Origin: DYRB01 sp963802205
Lineage (GTDB): Bacteria > Pseudomonadota > Gammaproteobacteria > Chromatiales > Chromatiaceae
Assembly (NCBI GenBank): GCA_963802205.1
Contig: CAWDHW010000014.1
Span: 62,001 to 126,000 of the forward strand
Length of the DNA stretch: 64,000 nucleotides
Direction of reading: 5' to 3'
The first letter of the stretch is position 1. Each line of letters begins with the position of its first letter. Below the pieces are notes generated by a model. It did not search any database. It worked only from the letters and a program-made list of their open reading frames with translations, and was not told where the DNA came from. Positions 7,704-14,121 of this stretch are shown piece by piece. Made by a program: the position numbers and the translations under genes.

Positions 7704-9859
7704 CTGTCCCGCCCATCACCCAGTTGGACGCCCACCAGATCGAGGAGCGCATGGATGTGTACCTCGATGCGGCCCTGTCGTCGCGACGCACCGCCGCGGG
7801 TCCGGCACGCGACCTGGCCGCCTTCCCAGCCCGTGAGCAGGGCTTCGTGCTCCACTGGGGGGCGGTGATTGCCCGCGACAACTCCGAGCTGGCCTACCAG
7901 TTCACCGCCTTCGCCCCCCGGGGCCTGCCGCTGATGGACCTGGACGCCATGGAGGCCTGGCTGCTGCACGCCATGGACCTTTACGACAAGAAGGGCCAGA
8001 CCCCCGCCATCCGCGCCTTCCAGGACGTCGAGGGCTTTGCGGCCAATAGGCAGGAAAGGCTGGCCGGTATCGCCCTGGAAGACGTCTCCCCGGTGCTGGA
8101 GCGTTTCGTCTGCGGGCTCAACGGACGGGCGCTGAAGATCCGCGCGGGGGAGCGCTGCTTCACGGACACCGAAACCATCTTCCTCCCCGCCGTGGTCGGG
8201 CGGCTCCCGGAGAAGGAGGCCAACTTCCGCCTCTACAAGGCCATGACCGTCCACCAGTGGGCCCAGGGCTGGTACGGGACCTGGCGCGGCGGTGTGCTGC
8301 TGGAGGCCCTGACCCGGCACACCCCAAGCGCCCGGGAGCTGGCACTGTTTCACGCCCTGGAGACCATCCGCCTGGACGCCTGTCTGGGGCGTGACTTCCC
8401 TGGTCTCGCCCGCGACATGGCCGCCCTGCGCCTGGCCCTGGACGGCGAGCAGCCGGGCGCTGCCCCCGCCTGGCAGCGGGCGGCGGCGGCCCTGAGCGAC
8501 CCCGGCGCCCGGGTCGGCGACAGCCTCGCCCTGTGGCTGGAACTGGCTCGCCACCCGGTCCCGGCCTGCTGCTACCGCGGCGAACTCATGCCGGACCTGG
8601 TCCGCGCCTGTTTCGACACCCGTGCCGCCCTGGAGCGGGACCGCTTCCGCATCGCCCTGGCCCGTCTCATCGAGGAGCAGGACGAGCGTCCGCCCGGCGA
8701 GGACCGGCCCGAGGCGCAGACCCTGCCCGAGACCGCTGCACGCCTCGCCGCCCGGGCCAAGGACGACCCCGACATGCCAGAGGGGCAGACCTACGGACTA
8801 TTCCTGGACGGCAAGCCCGTGGCCCCGCCAGAGGATGTGATCTCCACCATGGAGAGCATCATCCAGGACCTGGGCGAGATCCCCCCCGAATACCTGGTGG
8901 CCGCCGGCCCCGGGCTCTACAAGCGCGGCCTGGGGGGCGAGACCAGGGATGCAGACTCCGCCTGGGCCGGGACCTACCACGAGGAGGGGGCCTTCGCCTA
9001 CGACGAGTGGGACCACAGCCGTGCCCACCATCGCAAGGGCTGGTGCATCCTGCGCGAGCACGAGGTCAAGCCCGCGGGTCTGACCTTCTACCACACGACG
9101 CTGCGCAAGTACGGGGGCTTGATCAAGTCCATCCGCCGCACCTTCGAGGTCCTGCGCGGGGAGGACCGCATCCTCAAGCGCCAGCCCTACGGCGAGGACG
9201 TGGACATCGACGCCCTGGTGGAGGCCTACGCCGACGCCCGGGTGGGGCTGGAGATGGGGGAGCGCCTCTTCACCCGTCGGCAGCAGGACGACCGCAACAT
9301 CGCCGTGATGTTCATGGTAGACATGTCTGGCTCCACCAAGGGCTGGATCAACGACGCCGAGCGCGAGGCACTGATCCTGCTCGCCGAGGCCCTGGAACAC
9401 TTAGGCGACCGCTTCGCCATCTACGGCTTCTCCGGCTGGACGCGCAAGCGCTGCGAGGCCTTTCCCATCAAGCGCTTCGGCGAGCCCTATGACGACCTGG
9501 CCCGGGGGCGCATCTGCGGGATCGAGCCACGGGACTACACCCGCATGGGAGCCCCCATCCGCCACCTGACGGGGCTACTCAAGGCCGAGGACGCCCGCAT
9601 CAAGCTGCTGATCACCCTCTCCGACGGCAAACCCGACGACTACGACCCCGCCTACCGCGGCGACTATGGCATCGAGGACACCCGCCAGGCGCTGTTCGAG
9701 GCCCGGCTCGCCGGCGTTCACCCCTTCTGCATCACCATCGACGAGCAGGGCCCGGACTACCTCCCACACATGTACGGGGCCGCCAATTACACCCTAGTGG
9801 CAGACGTTGCCCGGCTGCCCGCCAAGGTCTCGGAGATCTACCGCCGCTTGACCAGTTGA
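7700..9859 (+). CDS. cbbO: CbbO-type VWA-domain Rubisco activase adaptor
   Basis: Adaptor partner of CbbQ: it binds Rubisco and couples the AAA+ ring to it. The protein is 719 residues. The N-terminal part is helical, and a C-terminal von Willebrand A domain starts near residue 535 with the MIDAS motif DMSGS (about D541), followed by YTRMGAPIRH and TLSDGKPDDYD. The TTG start overlaps the cbbQ stop; an ATG at 7751 would truncate the conserved first helix. No cbbL, cbbS or cbbM gene is present. An IS30 element begins about 60 bp after the stop. NorD is the closest alternative, but it is shorter. Confidence 0.85.
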   Translation: MTVPPITQLDAHQIEERMDVYLDAALSSRRTAAGPARDLAAFPAREQGFVLHWGAVIARDNSELAYQFTAFAPRGLPLMDLDAMEAWLLHAMDLYDKKGQTPAIRAFQDVEGFAANRQERLAGIALEDVSPVLERFVCGLNGRALKIRAGERCFTDTETIFLPAVVGRLPEKEANFRLYKAMTVHQWAQGWYGTWRGGVLLEALTRHTPSARELALFHALETIRLDACLGRDFPGLARDMAALRLALDGEQPGAAPAWQRAAAALSDPGARVGDSLALWLELARHPVPACCYRGELMPDLVRACFDTRAALERDRFRIALARLIEEQDERPPGEDRPEAQTLPETAARLAARAKDDPDMPEGQTYGLFLDGKPVAPPEDVISTMESIIQDLGEIPPEYLVAAGPGLYKRGLGGETRDADSAWAGTYHEEGAFAYDEWDHSRAHHRKGWCILREHEVKPAGLTFYHTTLRKYGGLIKSIRRTFEVLRGEDRILKRQPYGEDVDIDALVEAYADARVGLEMGERLFTRRQQDDRNIAVMFMVDMSGSTKGWINDAEREALILLAEALEHLGDRFAIYGFSGWTRKRCEAFPIKRFGEPYDDLARGRICGIEPRDYTRMGAPIRHLTGLLKAEDARIKLLITLSDGKPDDYDPAYRGDYGIEDTRQALFEARLAGVHPFCITIDEQGPDYLPHMYGAANYTLVADVARLPAKVSEIYRRLTS

Positions 9860-9919
9860 GCCGCCGCCGTCAATCGTCGGGACGGTGAGTCCGTGTCATT
9901 TCGCGGTCGGCTTTTGCCG

Positions 9920-10996
9920 GGCGAGTTCCAAAATGAAGTGCAACACCCGGACCTAGGCTGTAGGTAGGAGGTGTGCACATGAGAACGCGGTACAGACAGT
10001 TGACGGCGGACGACCGCAACAAGATCCAGATAGGTCTGAACGAGGGGCTGAGCCGGCGCGAGATAGCGCGCGGTCTTGGCCGTTGGCCGAGCGCGGTGAG
10101 TCGGGAGATTGCCCGCAACCGGGTGGGCGTGACCTACGACGCGGTGAGTGCTGGGCAGCGCACGCGGAGCCGGTGCCGGCGCGGTCGGCGCAAGCTGGTG
10201 GTGGGCACGGCGCTGTTGCAGGAGGTCCACACGGGCCTGTTGGGTGGCTGGTCCCCGGAGCAGATCGCGGGCAGACTCAAGCAGATGCACCCGGACGAAC
10301 CGACCGAGCGAGTCTCCCATGAGACCATCTACAGCTACATCTACGCGCAGCCGCGCGGGGAGTTGCGCAAGACGTTGATCGCGGCCTTGCGCCAGGCGCA
10401 CAAAAAGCGCCTGGCGCGCTCCCGAGGCACGGATCGGCGCGGACATTTGCGCGACATGGTCTCGATCCACACGCGGCCCGCGGAGGCCCTGGGACGGCAG
10501 GTAGCGGGGCATTGGGAGGGGGACCTCATCAAGGGCGCAGGCAATGCCAGCGCGGTCGGGACCCTGGTCGAGCGCAAGAGCCGCTACGTCCTCCTGGCCA
10601 AGATGGACGGTACCGACGCCGAGGCGGCGCTGGAGGGCTTTACGCGCCGCATGCGGACCCTGCCGGCCGCTGTGCGTAAGACCCTGACCTACGACCAGGG
10701 CAAGGAAATGGCGCACCACCAAGCGCTCGCGCGCCGCCTCAACATTCGGGTGTACTTCGCCGACCCTCATAGCCCTTGGCAGCGCCCCTCCAACGAGAAT
10801 GCCAACGGCCTGATCCGCCAGTACCTGCCCAAGGGGATGGACCTCTCCGGCGTCTCCCAGCGGCGCCTAACCCAGATCGCCACGGCACTCAACACGCGCC
10901 CAAGAAAATGCCTCGGCTTTATGACACCGGAGGAAGTCATGTCGCAAGAAATCAATCAGTTAAACTCTTGCGTTGCACTTCAAACTTGAAACCGCC
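9920..10996 (+). mobile_element. IS30-family insertion sequence
   Basis: Element of about 1.08 kb with imperfect 25-bp terminal inverted repeats. The left end (9920-9944) and the reverse complement of the right end (10972-10996) share GGCG, TTC and the inner TGAAGTGCAAC. It carries one transposase gene in the IS30 layout. Outer boundaries are inferred from the repeats and could shift by a few bases; no clear short target duplication is seen. The right end interrupts a low-GC gene on the - strand. Confidence 0.8.
9979..10989 (+). CDS. IS30-family transposase
   Basis: DDE transposase of about 336 residues. The N-terminal helix-turn-helix (RQLTADDRNKIQIGLNEGLSRREIARGLGR, split here across two motifs) is typical of IS30. 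The catalytic core shows GHWEGDLIKG (first Asp), TLTYDQGKEM (second Asp) and NENANGLIRQYLPKG (Glu). A GTG two codons upstream (9973) is also possible; AGGAGG at 9966-9971 favours the ATG at 9979. The frame is intact, so the element may be active. Confidence 0.93.
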   Translation: MRTRYRQLTADDRNKIQIGLNEGLSRREIARGLGRWPSAVSREIARNRVGVTYDAVSAGQRTRSRCRRGRRKLVVGTALLQEVHTGLLGGWSPEQIAGRLKQMHPDEPTERVSHETIYSYIYAQPRGELRKTLIAALRQAHKKRLARSRGTDRRGHLRDMVSIHTRPAEALGRQVAGHWEGDLIKGAGNASAVGTLVERKSRYVLLAKMDGTDAEAALEGFTRRMRTLPAAVRKTLTYDQGKEMAHHQALARRLNIRVYFADPHSPWQRPSNENANGLIRQYLPKGMDLSGVSQRRLTQIATALNTRPRKCLGFMTPEEVMSQEINQLNSCVALQT

Positions 10997-11412
10997 CCAA
11001 CATTTCTTATAAATATAGCCTGCGCCCTGCCTTGAGGAATTGGCTTGTTAGCGAAGAGGCAAGTGATAGGGAAGCGAAGCTCCTGAGCTTCGTGTCGGGT
11101 AACCCGCTTGATACTTAGATCAAACGAACCAACATTCTCAACGCCAACCCACCAATGAGGAGCCTGGTGTATGCACATGCCGCTTTGCGCATTTGTCGGG
11201 CCGCTGATTAACGCTGACTGGCCGTGAAATATAACGGCATTGTGGCTAGTAGAGTGGCAGAGCAGGGCTGTTATCCACGCATGATCTCTACAGTTCCACC
11301 CGTGATCTAGAGCGCCACTGGCATTGACAAACGGCTCCGTCCAAAGGAAGTGATGCACCTCCCGCAGAAACGTTTCACTCGACATGGAGCTGAGGGTGAT
11401 CTTCTTAGGCAT
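10960..11412 (-). pseudogene. integron cassette gene, 3' end removed by IS30
   Basis: Unrecognised protein whose N-terminal 140 or so residues survive (MPKKITLSSMSSE..., with DHGWNCRDHAWITALLC and WWVGVENVG). The frame then runs into the right end of the IS30 element, adding about 11 foreign codons before a chance stop. The start follows immediately after the attC right-hand core GTTGGGC, the usual place for a cassette ORF. Base composition is clearly AT-richer than the chromosome. The missing 3' part is not on the other side of the IS, so a deletion accompanied or followed insertion. Function is unknown. Confidence 0.7.
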
Positions 11413-11426
11413 CATCTGTTTTTGGC

Positions 11427-11516
11427 GCCCAACGCCGCGTTGAGCCGCGCGGGGCACGGCAATAACAGAAAACGGTGCGCTGTCTTACCGCGTGGGCCTC
11501 GAACGCGAAGTTAGAT
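11427..11516 (-). other. attC: integron attC recombination site
   Basis: Read on the - strand: R'' is ATCTAAC (11516-11510), then a 5-nt spacer, L'' GTTCGAG, a central imperfect hairpin, L' CTCAAC, a 5-nt spacer and R' GTTGGGC (11433-11427). L'' and L' pair except for one extra C in L'', the extrahelical base that sets attC orientation. The R boxes obey RYYYAAC and GTTRRRY. The 90-bp length is normal. It lies between the stop of one small gene (9 bp away) and the start of the next, as in cassette arrays. No integrase gene is present in the window. Confidence 0.87.
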
Positions 11517-11525
11517 GCTGCTGTA

Positions 11526-11855
11526 TTAATTGAAGCCCTCCCTTACCCAACCGAACGACCACACAACCAACCATAAACCAACCGTCGGTACGAACAGCAT
11601 TGCGAGAATATTAACCACGCGAGGATTGAGTTCTCGCATCTGTTGTTCTTTTGTAGGAGTGGGGGTTGAATAGTCTTTTAGGAGAAGATCGACCGGTGCC
11701 CATTGCCAAAATACATATTGCGATGGTTGTTTGTCGAATTGGTCGAATACGTTAATGGATTGGCTTTCGGCAATCACGAAACCAGAGGCGATAACCAACC
11801 ATAAAACTGACAAAACGATTAGGAGTCTCTTCCACCCCTTTGATATCGCAGCCAT
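11526..11855 (-). CDS. integron cassette gene: small two-TM membrane protein
   Basis: 109-residue protein with two predicted membrane helices, one near residues 10-29 (LLIVLSVLWLVIASGFVIA) and one near 84-102 (ILAMLFVPTVGLWLVVWSF). A charged loop between them contains LNPR, and the tail ends GWVREGFN. Small membrane proteins of this style are common cassette cargo; the function is unknown. The gene occupies one complete cassette (about 11433-11880), bounded by TTAGATGC upstream of the start and the attC after the stop. Its codon and base use is far AT-richer than neighbouring genes, consistent with acquisition. Confidence 0.78.
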   Translation of the reverse strand: MAAISKGWKRLLIVLSVLWLVIASGFVIAESQSINVFDQFDKQPSQYVFWQWAPVDLLLKDYSTPTPTKEQQMRELNPRVVNILAMLFVPTVGLWLVVWSFGWVREGFN

Positions 11856-11880
11856 AGAACCTCAAATTGTAAGCATCTAA

Positions 11881-11979
11881 GGAATCGCTGATTAATTCGG
11901 AAGCTGCCGGGTGGGGCGTCACGAAATCAAGGCGTTGCGAGACCCGCAACGCTCGAAAGCGGAATTAATCAGCGATTCC
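11881..11979. repeat. 99-bp MITE with 18-bp terminal inverted repeats and CTAA target duplication
   Basis: GGAATCGCTGATTAATTC at 11881-11898 is repeated inverted at 11962-11979, perfectly. The element is flanked on both sides by CTAA (11877-11880 and 11980-11983). A 4-bp YTAR duplication and GG-starting ends are the signature of the IS5 group, so this is probably a non-autonomous IS5 derivative. An internal hairpin (GCGTTGCG / CGCAACGC) lies near 11932-11952. It encodes nothing. Confidence 0.8.
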
Positions 11980-11983
11980 CTAA

Positions 11984-12045
11984 GGAAACCGGGAGCAGAC
12001 CACAGTTTTTTGCTAAAGTGTAGCCACCGCAAGGCTCCAGTTTCC
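11984..12045. repeat. imperfect inverted repeat ahead of RAYT fragment
   Basis: GGAAACCGGGAGC (11984-11996) can pair with GCTCCAGTTTCC (12034-12045) with one mismatch and one bulge. It sits immediately upstream of a REP-associated transposase fragment and may be a remnant of its REP-type target palindrome. Confidence 0.4.
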
Positions 12046-12052
12046 CCTCGGT

Positions 12053-12258
12053 ATGCCCCGACACGCCCGCATCGTCGCCGCCGGCTACCCGATGCACACG
12101 ATTCTACGCGGCATCGACCGGACTGCAATATTCTTCGCCGAGCCCGACCGGTGCCTGTTCCTCGCCACCTTGGCCGAACTCGCGGCCGCCGAGTCGGTCG
12201 GTGTGCATGCCTACGTCCTGATGACCAACCACGTCCATCTGTTGATGACTCCCGACCT
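12053..12258 (+). pseudogene. REP-associated tyrosine transposase (Y1_Tnp), N-terminal fragment
   Basis: The translation MPRHARIVAAGYPMHTILRGI...VHAYVLMTNHVHLLMTP is the first half of a RAYT (IS200-like Y1 transposase), including the metal-binding HVH. The downstream catalytic tyrosine helix is absent. The similarity stops where a short duplicated block (CCCAAGGATTCC, twice within 12259-12285) begins, and the frame then runs without a stop into purC. This is a non-functional remnant; the purC start lies further on. Confidence 0.8.
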
Positions 12259-12310
12259 CCCAAGGATTCCATCCCAAGGATTCCAGGCTTCCCGCCCTAA
12301 GGGCTTCAGC

Positions 12311-12316
12311 TATACT
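12311..12316 (+). promoter_or_regulatory. candidate -10 element for purC
   Basis: TATACT lies 34 bp upstream of the likely purC ATG, just after the transposase remnant. A weak TTCCCG 16 bp upstream could be the -35. It offers an explanation for how purC is expressed after the insertion. Confidence 0.33.
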
Positions 12317-12349
12317 CTCGCGCCCCTTTTTGCCGCGGAGACCATGCCC

Positions 12350-13237
12350 ATGACCGCCCTCCACCAGTCCGACCTCGCGCACCTCGAACTGATCCACCGC
12401 GGCAAGGTGCGCGACATCTACCGCGTCGATGCCGATCACCTGCTCATCGTGGCCACGGACCGGCTGTCCGCCTTCGACGTGGTCCTGCCCCAGCCCATCC
12501 CGGGCAAGGGCGAGGTCCTGACGCGGGTCGCCAATTTCTGGTTCGGTCGCACCCAGGGCATCGTGCCCAATCACCTGTCCGGGATCGCCGTCGCCGACGT
12601 GGTGACGGACCCGGCGGAGCTTGAGCGCCTCGGCGAGCGGGCCATCGTGGTTCGCCGTCTCAAGGCCCTGCCGGTGGAGGCCATCGTTCGCGGCTACCTG
12701 ATCGGCTCCGGGTGGAAGGACTACCAGCGCAGCGGCGCCGTCTGCGGTATCGCCCTGCCGGCGGGGTTGCGCCAGGCCGACCGCCTGCCGGAGGCGATCT
12801 ATACCCCCTCCACCAAGGCCGCGGTGGGGGCCCACGACGAGAACGTGGACTTCGCCCACACCGTGGATCTGCTCGGGCGGGAGCTGGCCGAACAGGTTCG
12901 CGAGGCCAGCTTGCGCGTCTACTCCGAGTGTGCCGCCTACGCCCTGACCCGCGGCATCATCATCGCCGACACCAAGTTCGAGTTTGGCCTGGACGCGGAC
13001 GGGCGCCTGCACCTCATCGACGAGGTCCTGACCCCGGACTCGTCCCGCTTCTGGCCCGCGGACCAGTACCAGCCCGGCACCAGCCCGCCGAGCTTCGACA
13101 AGCAGTTCGTGCGCGACTACCTGGAGACCCTGGACTGGGACAAGACCCCGCCCGGACCCAACCTGCCCCAGGAGATCATCGACAAGACCGCGGAGAAATA
13201 CCGCGAGGCGGAGCGGCGTCTGACCGGGGGCGCCTAG
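12350..13237 (+). CDS. purC: phosphoribosylaminoimidazole-succinocarboxamide synthase
   Basis: SAICAR synthetase of de novo purine synthesis, joining CAIR and aspartate with ATP. At 295 residues it is the longer, yeast ADE1-like bacterial form. Markers are LIHRGKVRDIY, DRLSAFDVVLP, VRGYLIGSGWKDY, TPSTKA, IADTKFEFG and LIDEVLTPDSSRFW. ATG 12350 has GGAG 9 bp upstream; ATG 12344 is too close to it. The open frame extends 5' into a transposase remnant but is not part of the enzyme. Confidence 0.95.
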   Translation: MTALHQSDLAHLELIHRGKVRDIYRVDADHLLIVATDRLSAFDVVLPQPIPGKGEVLTRVANFWFGRTQGIVPNHLSGIAVADVVTDPAELERLGERAIVVRRLKALPVEAIVRGYLIGSGWKDYQRSGAVCGIALPAGLRQADRLPEAIYTPSTKAAVGAHDENVDFAHTVDLLGRELAEQVREASLRVYSECAAYALTRGIIIADTKFEFGLDADGRLHLIDEVLTPDSSRFWPADQYQPGTSPPSFDKQFVRDYLETLDWDKTPPGPNLPQEIIDKTAEKYREAERRLTGGA

Positions 13238-13264
13238 CGCCGGTCGCGGGCCTTGGGCGGCGGG

Positions 13265-13993
13265 TCACGCCTCCGGCAGCCTCAGGATCTCCAGGTAGCC
13301 GAGGTCCCGCAGGCGGTGGGCCTCGACGCGAAGGTTCTCCCTGGGCCAACCGACGCAGCCCGAGTCCGTCCGGCCCAGGTCGGCACCTGCGGCCTCTGCG
13401 TCCAGCAGGCGCAGGGCGCAGGTCCAGAGGTCCCGTCGTCCGGCGACGGTCGCCAGGGTCAGGGCCCCCTCCCGTACCCGTTGGCGTTGTAGCACTTGGA
13501 GTTGGCGTTTGGCCTGATCGATTTGGTCGCGCAGGGGCCGCGACAGGTCGAAGGCGAGGGCGACCTGGGCCGGGTCAGACTCAAGTTCTGCCAGGTCCCG
13601 CGGCCCCAGCTCCGGAACCGGTTCCGGCCACAGCTCCCGCCAGGTCAGACGTCCGGCCCCCACCGGGTCATTGTCTGCGGGGTCGGGCGGAAATTTGTGG
13701 AAGCCGAAGCGAGCACCCAGGGCGCACTCGATGAGCACCTTGTCCTGGTCCACCCGGCACGCCCCATCGGGGCAGTTCGCGGCATGCACCCAGGCCCGCG
13801 GGTCCTGCCGCCAGGCCGGGAAGTCGCGGTTTGGCGGGCTACCGTAGGCGGCCTCCAGGTCCCGCCAGGTGGCGGCGAAGGCGACCCAGGACCGCCGATA
13901 GTCCGGGTTACGGCGCAGAAACTCCCAGGCCCACTGTTCGCGGGTCAGGTGGGTGGTGAAGGCGTAGGTTTCCGGTTGGCGCCAGTCGGGCAT
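13265..13993 (-). CDS. DUF6499-like / DUF2285-like regulator-type protein
   Basis: Protein of about 242 residues starting MPDWRQPETYAFTTHLT, with WAWEFLRRNPDYRR close behind. That is the signature of small regulator-like proteins (DUF6499/DUF2285 type) usually found near integrative elements. The C-terminal half is charged, with an alpha-helical LRDQIDQAKRQLQVLQRQR segment. The start at 13993 is chosen by alignment to that signature; 14044 is possible. It is convergent with purC and downstream of ptsP. The function is inferred only from family resemblance, and no mobile-element genes adjoin it. Confidence 0.5.
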   Translation of the reverse strand: MPDWRQPETYAFTTHLTREQWAWEFLRRNPDYRRSWVAFAATWRDLEAAYGSPPNRDFPAWRQDPRAWVHAANCPDGACRVDQDKVLIECALGARFGFHKFPPDPADNDPVGAGRLTWRELWPEPVPELGPRDLAELESDPAQVALAFDLSRPLRDQIDQAKRQLQVLQRQRVREGALTLATVAGRRDLWTCALRLLDAEAAGADLGRTDSGCVGWPRENLRVEAHRLRDLGYLEILRLPEA

Positions 13994-14121
13994 GTGTCGC
14001 GTGGGGGGCTGGCCGGTGGGTGAGTACAGCATGCCACGAGACATGCCCGGGCCTGCGTCGTGGCCGGTGGCATGAGGGCCCGGTCCCTCCCCAGACCAAC
14101 GCGCCTACGCCGGCCGCCGGC

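Noticed and set aside
11108..11123. TTGAT-N6-ATCAA palindrome resembling an FNR box
   Set aside because: The spacer is 6 rather than 4 bases, and it lies inside the truncated cassette gene.
12053..13237. A single long PurC with a 99-residue N-terminal extension
   Set aside because: The extension is a transposase fragment; a proper start with ribosome-binding site exists at 12350.
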